From assembly GCF_021018805.1 (NCBI RefSeq), contig NC_086249.1, positions 78,022,472 to 78,086,471 of the forward strand: a DNA stretch of 64,000 nt, read 5' to 3'. The stretch is from Prinia subflava. Taxonomy: Eukaryota; Chordata; Aves; Passeriformes; Cisticolidae. This document shows, piece by piece, positions 10,131 to 22,400 of the stretch (positions are counted from its first letter, which is position 1; each line of letters opens with the position of its first letter). The notes below the pieces were generated by a model. That model saw only the letters and a list, made by a program, of their open reading frames with translations. It ran no database searches and was not told the DNA's origin. The position numbers and the translations under genes were made by a program.

Positions 10131-13100
10131 GTCCCATGCTGTACTTTTTCCTTATTACCTGTCTGTCATAAACAGTTTAGCCCTGAAAATGGCTTATTTC
10201 AACACACAGCCCCTGTCACCCTATCTGTGCTGTGCGCAGCCCTTTCACACACACCTGGGTGGCTTTGAGGAGGATGGGCTCCTTCAGCGCTGTTCTGAAC
10301 GGTAGGACCAAAAAGATTATGCTTAAACCATTTGTGCATCTGCTCTCAAATGCCTCATTTAGAAAAAATATTAATATTAAGGACTTGTTATTAGCTTTCC
10401 CTTAATGCTAGCAGAAATGAATTTCTCACATCTCCCTTTTCTGTTTTCCTTCCTGCAATCAACAGTTCTCTTTTCCTTTTTCAGAAGGTTTTTCAAACTG
10501 AAATAACTATGTATTGACTCACTTGCTGAGAGAGGCAACTCTCTGTTTCAGTGATGAATGAGATTCAGAAGAGTTGTAAGTTGAAGTTGCAACTCTCTGG
10601 AGTTTGGAAGACTCCCTCTCCATCCACTTTCCACCAGGCAAGACTTGCATAGTAAGTAAACAGCCTTGCTTATGCTCTTTGAAATTAAAACAGATTTTCA
10701 TTTTTACCAATAAATTGCAATCCTGGCAGAATGGTGGTTGGATCTAGTATGGTTAAGACAACTGTTTGTTGACTATTTTTGTTTTCTTCATCAATGCTGC
10801 TCAAATTATGGCACTGTGTGGTAATATTTAAAAAATACTTAAAATTTCACAAGAAGTTATTCTTAAAGAGGGAAGACTAGAGCTTTCCTTCCTTGACCCC
10901 AAGATGATTGTGAGAACAGTCCCATGTTCAGAAGAATATGTTGTGGGTTTTTTTCCAAAAAGGAAGTCACAACCCTTCAGGACCAAATCAAGTTTTCCAA
11001 AAGTGTTGATCAAAATTAGCTACTTGTCCAAAATTGAGGATCAATCACTTCTATGTATCAGCCTCATTTCATTCCTAAATCTTCTGGAGATTCCAGAAAA
11101 GTGGGGAATAATTTTAATGGTGCATAATTTTCTAATTTATGAGACAATGGTAATGCTCTTTACAGAATTTAAACTTTTGATTTAAAGTTTTTGTTGATTT
11201 CACAGTGTCACAAGCATTTTTAAGAAAACCATATTTTATTATTAAAACTCCATCTGTGGTTTTAAACATGTATAAAACTTTAAAAAAATGCTTAAAGCTA
11301 ATGTCACTTTGAGCCTTGTAGACAACTTGTAATTTAAGCAATTTTCATTGAAACTGTCATTTTGCTCTATTGCCTTAGCATTTTGCCCATTAGTATTTCT
11401 GTACTCTTCTATTAGGCAGAGAATCCTTCCTTTCACTTTAAAATAACTCTCTATTCTTTCTGAAAATCAAAATCTTATTTTGTTTCTCAAAGATTCTCTT
11501 TGTATTAGCTGACTTTCACTAAAAGCACTTTTATTTTTTTCACCTTTTGTCCTCTTCCTAACTTTTCATTGAAGCGTACTCAAACTGTACGGCTCAAATG
11601 TAAAGACTTCTAGCCAACAGTAGAACAATTTCAGACAAATTGATCGGGTTCAACAGCAATGAGAGAATAAGATAAAGGTCCTCTGTCTTGATTTTTAATA
11701 ATCATGAATCACAAACCTGGTCATTACTAAGTCCCTTCCATTATATTTTGTGCATTCAACCAAACTTCCACTGTGTGCTGATGTGATATATACCAAAAAA
11801 AAAGTGGATTTAGAATTAAAATCTGGTGTTAAATGATTCTGTCTTTGAGTGGATCATAGTCTTGTAGTCTCTAACAGCTGTATTTCTTCTGAAGGTGATA
11901 GGATAGAGAAGGAAAACAAAATTCAATAAATTAAAGAGAGAGGCCCTTGTTTCCTTATGAAGTGTAGGAGTTTGAATCTCCATGTGTAATACGGAACTGA
12001 AATTACTTGTTGCAGTACTCAGCATCCAAATTCTTCTAGCTTTCTAAATCTGGATCTGCCTGTCAGGCTGTCTGAAAAAAGGGATGTGAAACACTTCCTT
12101 CATCTCCTTACAGTGCTTTAAGGGATGATGGCACACTTGTAAAGAACTGAGAAGAAAGGTAAGAGAAGGAGAGCAGCTACACAGTTTGGTGTCCTGGAAT
12201 ACTGCTGGAAATGCAGTAGCCTCTTGTCTCCAGACTCTTTAGGTCACAGGAGCTTTCTGACTCCAAATCTTAGAGCACTTCCTTGAAGTCTGTGCTTTCT
12301 CAGATTGCAATAAGTTTATTTAATAAAAAAGAAATGGATTACTAATGAGATTTCTTTTGGCAGATCTCTCAGATCTCTGAAATATGTCTAGTGTGTGTGT
12401 CTCATTTGTCCATCCATGTTTGGGTCACACTAAGCAAGGTAATCTGTTTTGGATTCAGGGATTGAACTGAGCTGATTGTGTATCTCCCCTGTCTGTTTTG
12501 CAAGCAAAACTGAGGCAGACTATCAGGAGTAGCTTTGTCCTTGATTGTCAGTTAACCTGCTGCTCTGAGGAGCCTCAGAAGATGCTCCAAGCTGGTCATA
12601 CTTAGTGATGTTTTTCACTTGCGTTTGAAATCAGTTGACTACACATGAAGCAACACTATAGGCTGCTTCAAGTCCTTCCCCTCAGCAGAAATGTTAGCAC
12701 TCTCAGCTGGAGAGTGAACGACCCAACTCACTCAGACCAAGCTGTGAAAGGAATTACATCTCATGGTTTTCCAACAGGCTCAAAGTTAGCCATCAGCATA
12801 TGCAATCTACAACACTGTGCTGTTCTCATTGAAGGTAAAGGAAGTTTCCACTAACTCTTTCTACAAGGTCCGGTCTTGCAAAGTTTTTTCTCTTTGTGGA
12901 GGAAAAAAAGCAATGTCCTGTCCTGTGGTAGGTATCTACTGGCTTGGGATTTGAGTGCTCCTGTAATACTGCAAAATACATCTATTAAATAAGAAAACAG
13001 AAGAAAGAAATCCTGCAGTGCTTTCTGAATTTGAAATGAAATTGCAAAGAAAAATCTAGACATACCTGATGTATGAAAATAGCTGTTATGACAAAAATAT

Positions 13101-13228
13101 GTAACTTCTCCTTTGGAAAGCTCTCTTCAGCAGAGGGCAATAGTTACACTGTTCACATGTTCAAAGGAATCTGTTTCATTGCACTTGTGGTGAACTATGC
13201 ATCTGTTTTCTTTTTCTGAGGCTTTCAG
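9829..13228 (+). other. IL18R1: Probable 5' UTR intron of IL18R1
   Basis: About 3.4 kb between the inferred untranslated exon and the initiator exon. After 10130 it is AT-rich and I see no gene or recognisable repeat in it. Confidence 0.4.
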
Positions 13229-13289
13229 AACAAGCAGGAACAATTCAGTTTCATTTCTTTGGAGAAGAAGTCAGAAGTACCTCAAGAAA

Positions 13290-13338
13290 ATGACTCTGAT
13301 AATGTTTTTTGTAATGTTGATCATGGAATCTGCCACTG
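13290..13338 (+). CDS. IL18R1: IL18R1 coding exon 1 (signal peptide)
   Basis: The exon probably starts at 13229, after the acceptor TTTCAG. The ATG at 13290 opens a hydrophobic leader of 16 residues rich in Met, Phe, Ile and Val, then the donor GTAAGT in phase 1. No in-frame upstream ATG occurs in the exon. This stretch is too short to stand out as an open reading frame. Confidence 0.8.
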
Positions 13339-16300
13339 GTAAGTAAAAGTCTTCAGTTCAATAATAGAACCTTCAAAATATGTACCAGCTTCTTCACAGT
13401 TGCTGGAAGTAGGACAGGTTTTGTGTTTTGTAGCCAAGAACAAAGACTTAAAGGTTTGGCAATTGCAGCCCAGCTCCAGACATGGGAAGTTTGGTCCCAA
13501 ACACCAAAATTATGAAATGACAAAGCAAGTATGCTGTCTGGAGAAATCTGATGATGTTGTATGTGAACATGACCATATGAAGAGCCATAGCAAGCAAGAG
13601 AAAGAGTCTGCTTCTTTTTGTGCCATTCGGAAGTGTGGTCACAATAGTTGCTAAACATCAATAATCTCTTAGAACCTCAGGAGAAAGAGAGACTGAAGGC
13701 TGATTTTATTTTCGACTCTTAATCCTAGATCATGGATCCTTTTCTGTAATTTTAATAACTTCTGTATGCAAAAGTAAATTTGGAAAATTTGTTTGGAAAG
13801 GCAGGATTGAAGACTAAATTTTACACACATAATCTCATTCCAAGGCAACTTTCCAAAGATATCTGAAGTTTTTCAGAAATATATCTACATAATGATTCAG
13901 TTTTCATTAAGAAGATAAGGAAATGCAAATGTTAATTTATAGGATCTCTGCTTTTATCTCAGACATATTAGTGAAGTCAAACAATATGTGAAGAATTTCT
14001 TCTTTGCTCTTCCATTTGTGGCAGCTGCTTTACTGTAGAGTGAGGCTAGAGTCTGCCCTTTGAGCTGATTTGATTCTGACACTGTGTGAAACTCATGTGA
14101 AAGAATCATAGAGATAGGGAAATGTGCTCTTACTTCTAGTCCCCTTTTCCTTCTGGTGTTGCTTTGGTAAGATAGAATAAAGGCTTGGAATATTGAGTTT
14201 TTTATTAAATATTGCAGGAATAAGTAAATAAATGCTGCCAGACCGTTTTGCTGAAAGGAGTCTTTTTATAAAATACCAAGAGCGCAACAAAGCACTTTAA
14301 GGTCAGGCTAATGTAACTTTATGAAATAAGTACTTAGCTTACTAATGTATCTTTTTCTCTCTTTCTCTGAAGAGAAGCTGTGCCCTCTTCGTGCCTCCAT
14401 TGATGTTCTAGAAGGGGAATATTTTTTCCTTTGTTATATTGAGTCAAGGCAAGAACTTTTTCAGGAAGAAACATACACAATAAACTGGTACAAAGAAAGT
14501 GCTGGAAAGCAGCAACTGATAAAGGAAACGCACAGAATTGTTTTACAAATGAATTTTCTGGAGTTTTGGCCAGCTGAACTCAGTGACTCTGGGAATTACT
14601 CTGTAATTCACAGGTGGGTACCCAACACAATGGGTAAATGTCTTGCCTGTGCACATGTCTACGATGAAGATAATTTCTTTGTCTTGTTTTCTATAGCTAG
14701 TGGCATCCATATAACACGAGCATAGGGAACTGTATTAACTGCAGAGTCATTTCATGGTAACTATCAAGGTGGACCTGTAATATTTACGAATATCTATAAG
14801 GAGTTTCAGCCTTTTAAATGTTCTGTAAACCTTTTGATAAGGCAGGTAGCATTTTTTCTGGCTTGTGATTAATTACCTAAGCAAAATGAGTGTCAGGCAA
14901 GCCTTCTGTCCACTGCCAAGAAAAAGGAAAAATTTGCTTGTCTTTTTCCCCAGACTTGTTCTTGCTTGCTGTATTGAATGGATCTCATTCTATGAGGCTT
15001 GCCAAATCATCTAACTGCATAGTAAAGATTAAACATAGCAGAACTGAATTCTGCTTTCTGTGCAAACCTTGGCCTGCATGGAGTCATTCAAAGAACAAGT
15101 GAAAGAATTGGATTTGATTTCTTATTCCTGTAGAACATCATTGGTTAAAAGGAAAAATAAGGATGGGCCTCATTGTTTGATTGCAATCTTCATTGCAACA
15201 CCAAGAAAGACTAAAGGACTAAACCAAAGATTTGCTGCACAGAGTTTTTATGACTAACTTGCACTAAACCCATAATTCAGAACTTACATTTGAAACAATG
15301 ATTCATTTGAAGCAGATTACTTTGCATGTAATGATTTGTGCTGTTCTTCAAGTAATACTTTTAAGGTTCTAGCCAGGTTTATAAAGAATATGAGACTGTA
15401 GATACTAAAAAATGTTCTCCATGTTTTTCCAGAAATATTGATAGTTTACAGTTCTTAGCTAGACTTCAACTGTTAACTTCCAAGTCAACTTGGAAGCTGA
15501 AAATCTTTTTTAAAATTATTTTTCTATGTATCATTACTGTAATCTCCTTACTGATATTATTTTAAAAAGTACTGACTCATGGTATATAAAATACAAAATA
15601 TTTTGAATTGTAGGGTAAATACTGAGAGAAAAATTATTCCTCTATGGTAAATTCAAGAGGATTTTCTTTAGGGATGATGAATATGGTAGTTTGTCTAGTT
15701 TTGTTTTGTTGATCAATTTTCTGTGTGGCCACTTCACAAAAAAGCTATTAAATCTAAAAACTCTCTCTAATGCCACCTAATCAGTATCACAAAATGCAGA
15801 CTGACTAATTTTGGCATGGGGAAAGATAGGTGGAAATCATACCTGAATTGCCAGGCTACAGAAAGAGACTGACATAAGGAGTCTAAAATACAGGACAAAA
15901 AGAGAAAAGAGCTTTGATAAATCCAGCCTTAATTTACAATCATTGTGGTTTTCTGATTATTTTAAGGACTTGGGGCAATGACAGTAATTGCACAGTAAAT
16001 CACAAGAATTCTATAAAATTATTATGAAAATGTGTAAACCTCAAAGCTGAAGGAAGCAGCCTTACGTACTGAAGGAGAAGGATATGACAGGACAAGAACT
16101 GAAGTAAAACTATTAGAATGAAGTTAGTTGAAATGAATAATTGTTTGAAAACATAAAAATGTCAGAATCCTTTGTGAAATTTCTTGATTTACTCATTTGC
16201 TTAAGAGAGAAACTCAGAAAAAAATTTTGATTACATCAAAGCATTCATTTGGAATTAAGAGTTTTGATTTTCTCTTTTTTTGTCTTGTCTTCTAGAACTA

Positions 16301-16386
16301 TGTTACCTGCCACATTTTAAAAATCAGTTTTGAAAGAAAGTATTTTTGAGGAAAAAAATCTTACTCTGAAACATCTTTCTTTCCTT

Positions 16387-16429
<43 letters not shown>

Positions 16430-19400
16430 CTTTCTGTTAGGTTCATATGAATGCCCATCTTTTTGTTAGGATCAGAATGATGCCAGAATCTTGCAATCCT
16501 CCTGTGGGAACTCTTTACAGGTCTCAGTGCTGGAACAATAGTCATAAGGAGATTTTTAAAATGGAATTTCAATAGGATCTTGACTTAGTTTATACGATGG
16601 TTCTCACTATTGGCAGGCATATTCAATGAGTTACATTTCAGCAAATTCAGAAGATTATTGCAAAAACTGTTTTCTGCAGAGACAGGACTTTTAGAAGTTT
16701 CTATAGGGAAAAATTGTGGACTATTGTGGACCACTGAACTTGTTTTAGATTTAATAATAATGACCACGTGAAATTAATTCCATTGCAGAGTATTTATAAT
16801 AGGTTAAAAGTTTTACTTTGAAAGAAGATATGCTAATCATATTTTTATTTTTAATTTTCAACTATTTGATTTAGAGATAGGTATTTGTAAGCTATATAGG
16901 AAAAGATTTTCAGAATACTTATAACTGTTTAGGCAGCTTTAGGGAACAATGTGACAATTACATATACTGCAGATTTTCAAGAAAAGAAGACAACATGTTG
17001 ACAGATTTGGAAACTAATTAAATGTAGGATTTTTTTCTCTGATGTGTTACAACTGACATGCAAGAAGCAGGAGGTTAAAGTGATGTAACAATGTTTTTAT
17101 GGGCTTTTAACCACTTGTTTTTTGCATAAAAAGGAGTCAGAAGTGTCCTGGCGAGACATACATAGACAGCTGAAGTGTGCATATATGTTGATGTGTTCAC
17201 ATGTGTTGGCACACTAGACTTCAGGATACAAATTCAGGAATCAATGGACATCACCTATAGGCTTGAATGTGTCCATCTTCAGAAACATTCTTGAAAATAA
17301 AAATTTCATGTGTACCTGTGTGGTAAGCAGCAAAAACTGGGTCACAGGTCTTTGGAAAGATTTCTAATTTGTATGGGTTTTTTTATAGTCTTCATCCTGT
17401 GGTTGTCAAAGAGAAAAACAGAATACAAAAAAGCAGGTTATCATCAGGTTGCTCTATTTTGGTGACCTTGAAACTGAGAGATGTTCCTGAAAAAAACCCC
17501 AAAACTACAGAGAACCAGAATAAACACATGATAAATTTTAAAATCCTAATATTGCTCCATTTTTCAATGTGTTTAGAACAATTGAAAGCTGTAGGAACAT
17601 TCATATAGAGTTAATACTGCAATTTGGAAAGCAGAGTGGCAGTTTCTGTAGAAGATTGCAATATCGAGATGCAACACTGATGTGTTGCAGTAAAATAGCT
17701 AAGGGATTACTTTGGATTGGTTATGTATCCAGTTAACTTGGTTTATATTCTCTAAGGACTTTCACTTCCCTTTATCATCTTCTGAGTCAAGCTAGATTTT
17801 GTTGTTCCTTCTTGGTGGGCTTGTTGGGGGGAGATTGAAAAGCTGTTAAACCAGAAATGGTTTTGTTCCTGACAAACTATCACTGAAGACTCTCAACAAG
17901 TGAAAACCAGGATAAAAATATACAACAATTCAGACACCAGCAGTTTAAAAATTATAACTGAATGATCATTTAGTGTGTGTGTTGAAAACCATGCTATACG
18001 GCAGACAATTAAAAATTATGCATGAAAAAATTCATCTTTGTTTGCACAAGCATGGTTTTAATACCTTCCAGGGACATTCTCCTTGCCAGATTTTGGCTCA
18101 CTAGATAGAATATCTTGGTCCACTTTGAGTGGTTTCCCCAGATAGGATCACAGAAGAAAGTCTCTGTGGAGTACAGTGTTTGGGAGAACATGTGGCTTTA
18201 TCGACCCTTTTCTTTCATCTGCTGAATCTAGAGAGTAAAATCATTTGCATTTCATGGCTAGATCTATAATTACTTCTCTGACAGTATTCAGATTAGTAGA
18301 GTGATGACTACAGAAACACACAGATTCGGTGGAATTAATTGGAATTAATATTTATGTCTACACCTAAACTTATCTTAGGTACCTGCCAGGGAGACAGAGA
18401 CCTTTCTGGGTCACAGATTATCTTATTCTAAAAAAACATAAAATACATTGCATAAAAGGCACTGTAACAGGGTAACTTCTGTCTGTAGTCCCACTGTTCA
18501 CTGTAATTAGCAGTTCTGATTTAAATGTGTAAATAAGGTGTTGAGGAATAGATGAAAAGAGCTCCACCCACAATGAATATCCATGTGAGCTCGTCTCTGA
18601 TGGAAAAGTTTTGGTAAGGCTTTTTCTGTTTGTAACAGCATAGTTGATTTACCAAAACCACTCTGATTTGGTTTAAAGAGTCAATTACAATTAGGAGTAA
18701 TGAACATCTCAAGTGAGTAAGGAGAACCTGTGTAGCTTGAGAAAGGGCTAAAATGCAAAGAGGGTGAGCAGAATACATAAATACATCTCTTTGTGGAGAT
18801 TAAAAAGCAGAAAAAAGCAACTCAAGACTTGGTCTAAATTAATCATAAAAATGATGTCCTAATAGCTCTTCTGAATCTTATACACTCAAAAGGCATGTCA
18901 AGAATGGTTTTTAAGCTGAATTACTTACCAGGGATGCTTCTGCATTTGATCTACTTTGTCCTCTTGGCCTTGCTCATTGAAACAATTCTTGACTAATTGC
19001 AGTTATGTAAGAAATTTGTTTTTCTTTTCTTGGGGGCAGAAAGATTCAAACAGATTTATGCAGATGTGACTGACATAGGAGGGAAGTGCTCTGTGATTGC
19101 TGCTTTTCCTTTGTCAGGCCCTGCTTGTTCAGAAAACAAATGAGAGCTTTATGCACTAATTGCAAAATCTCACCCGTTAACTGACAGAATCTCACCCACT
19201 AACTGACAGCAACATATGGCTTTCTCTTAAGCTCCAACTTTGCCAAATAAAAGTCCTCCAGGTTCCTTTCCCTTGGTAGTAATGTATTTGGATATATCAA
19301 ACAGTGAAATAACAGCTATAATGTGATTCAAGGAATATATGGATGGAACCTAGTAGATATGTAAATGACAATAATCAGCTCCTAGATATTCAAAAGAGGT

Positions 19401-22400
19401 AATTTTGGAGCACATTTGTGTGATCTTTTATACACACTGCATGGGATGTGATGCCTCTGCTGCAGAAGTGACAGTTCCTGTCTCTTTCAGTCAGCCTGGG
19501 GTGCTCAGCCTCTGTAGATCTCTGATCAGTGCAGGCTCAAAGACAAAGAGATGCATTCTTTCCAAAGTGCCTTGTTTTGCAGACATGCTTGAATCCATAA
19601 ATGATGTTGTGATTCATGACTTGTGAAGTTTAGAAATATTTCTAAAATACCACTGAATTCCAAAATATTCCAAAATATTCCAAAATACCTGCAGAGTATC
19701 AAAGTATTAATTGATTAATGTTGCTTTGTGAACAATAGCAGACATGCCTTATTTCAAATTTTACAAATATATTTTTCTGTCATGGCTTTTAACCTTAGCA
19801 ACACATAAACCTGCAAAATCTTTAGCTGATTCAAGGTCCAAAATTCTTTGATGCTGTCATGTAACTATGGATGATGTCACAGATTTTTGCATCCTTGTTC
19901 AGGTCAATGTAGCATATTTTGTCATGTTCCATAGATATAATTGTATTGTCAAGTGTTTTGTGATAGTGCATTTAGTCTAAGTAACCTGTTTGGTTGAAGG
20001 AAATTACACATATTTGGGAGTGGGAAAGTGATAAAGGGAATAAAAATAATTGGGTCACTGTAGAAGTACTTTTTACCTAGCACATGTACTTGAGAATATA
20101 TTTGTATTTTGTAACTCACCAAGCTGCATTATTTTAACAAGCTCCTAAAACCGATTTTGCTTTTTTTTTTTTTCCTTAGCAATGGAAAACAAAATTCCAC
20201 AATTCAGAAGTGGACCTTGAATGTACTTGAAAGAAATAAAAGCAGCTGTTTCAATGAAAATCATTTAACTACAGAAATTAAAAGTGCTGGAACTGGTCAT
20301 TCACTGAAATGCAGTGATTTGTCTGTCTATGAAAACGACAGCGTAACATGGTACAAGGTAATTACTGAAACAGTGTCACTCAAATCTTCAGCTGTAGAAA
20401 CAAAATGTCTGATTGCAGGAAATATTAATTGCAAGCAAATTTTTAGAAACATCCATAGACATTGTAAAGCTTTAATTTCTCATGGGATTAGGGGGAAAAT
20501 ACTTTAGACAGATACACAAAACAAAGCTTTTGTCTGCTCTCAGATTTGTTAAAAATATATACCTGTTTCAGAAGTTATTAAACTAGTAGTTTGGAATGAT
20601 AAAAGATCTGATGTGCATGTCTGTTTGCTGATTTAGGCAGCAGCTGGTTTAGCCAGCTGCTACTTTGCTGATACAGATATTGTACTGATGCAAAATGAGA
20701 TGCCAAGATTTTTATTTTACAATTGCCATATACTTGTAAAGTAATTGCAAATTTTTCAATTTTGCTGTTTCTGAACAGTTTTTAAGTGGGTAACAGATAC
20801 AGTTCTGTTCATCTTTGGCAAATCATCTCTTTGAGATGTGCTCCATATTTCTCTCAGGTCTCCTGCTTGAAGTAACAGACCCTGTTCACTCCAAGATCAA
20901 TCAATCAAAATCCCTTTCAGGATGGGATTTTGACTGGTTTAGTACAGGCACCTGGAGTAGCCTGGCAAGAATGAGCTACAGCCCTGCTCTCTTGTCTTTT
21001 GGGGCCTGGGAGGATGGGACCATTGATGCATAGGGCCATAGGTTGTTATGTTTTCCTCAACTGCAGTGTTCTCAACTTCTAATGAGTAAATGTTCAAATG
21101 CTGCATTTAAGCGACCATGAGTGAAAACTGAAAACTGGGCCTGCACCTCTTTTGGGTCAGACACATGTCATTGAGATACTGAAAAGGTGGTGGTGGTGAC
21201 ACTTTTTTTTTTAAAAAAAAAAAACAGCTTAATTTCTTTAATTTTTTGAATGCTTGTTTGCTACAGAACAGTATTTTCTGCTTTTATTGATGCAGGACTG
21301 TAAGAATTATGAACATGAAACAGAGAGGGAACTAAATTTTAGAACCTTAACAGTACAAAACTCTGGGATATATACCTGTAAAATTTTAATCAGTCATGAA
21401 GGAATGATATACCACAGCACAAATACAATTAAACTTGTAGTAGAAGAAGGTAAGAAAGCTTTCTAAAATTTTGAAGCATACTTTTTGGTTTGCTTTACTA
21501 TGGAGATTTGTAATTGCAGTTCTCATTTGATAAATATATACCAGGGGGAACAAGTCTGGTAGTCTGAACTACTTCAGAATAATTTGAGAAGTAAAAAAGC
21601 AGAAGTTAAGATGAAATATTGCCAATTTTGGAAAATGTATTTAGTATGTTTTCCCTGCAGTTTTATTTTTTTTCAAAGTAGCTGCTTTAAGTAATTCATA
21701 CAAACTCAGTAAGAATTTTGCAGAAGAGCCTTTCCAACAGATTGTACTCTGTATATATATGTATGTGAGAAAAATTCAACAAGACATACAGGGTTTTAAG
21801 CTACTCAGTAATGCCAGAATCCAGCTATTGTTCTATGAATTAAATAAAATGTTTGTGATTAATTTTATATATAGACCAACTATGCAACTTTTACCGTGGA
21901 AGAATGTAAGATATTACTCCAAAAACAATACTTCTATTTTAGATGCACCAGAGGCTGTCACTTTAGAGATAGTTGGACACCATGAAGAAATTGAAACAGA
22001 AATAGGTATGAAATTATTACAAAAATCTCTGAGGTAGCTACTCTTCCTACATGCTTTTGTTCTGATTTCTTAATGGTTGATGGACTGGATAAGTGTAGTC
22101 AAAACTAAGAATTGTCTGAGCACCATCCTGTATGTGATCTAACCTCACATCTGGTAGTGTTTTGCCTAGGGTGTTTCATGATTGATACACAAGTACACTA
22201 AATGTACACTTTCACAGAGGCAGAAGCTGAGGTTGCTGCTGCAGTCTGCAAGAGAAAGTGGTGGAGATAAAACATCTCTCCGTGGCTTTCTTTTGTAGAT
22301 AGCAAACTCCATGAAGCCATGTGTAAAAGATGTATGGTTTATTCAGTGAACAGCAGCAATGAATAATCTCACTGATACCTGATGCTGTTGAGAATGTTGT

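Noticed and set aside
9579..10268. Long open frames on both strands of the GC-rich block (up to 229 codons)
   Set aside because: All overlap each other, are Pro/Arg/Ala-rich as expected from GC composition, and have no domain. The block is better explained as a CpG-island promoter.
21267..21295. Upstream AG acceptor for IL18R1 exon 4
   Set aside because: It would insert residues or shift frame and break the WYK-DC join typical of the family. 21296 keeps the frame and the conserved motif.
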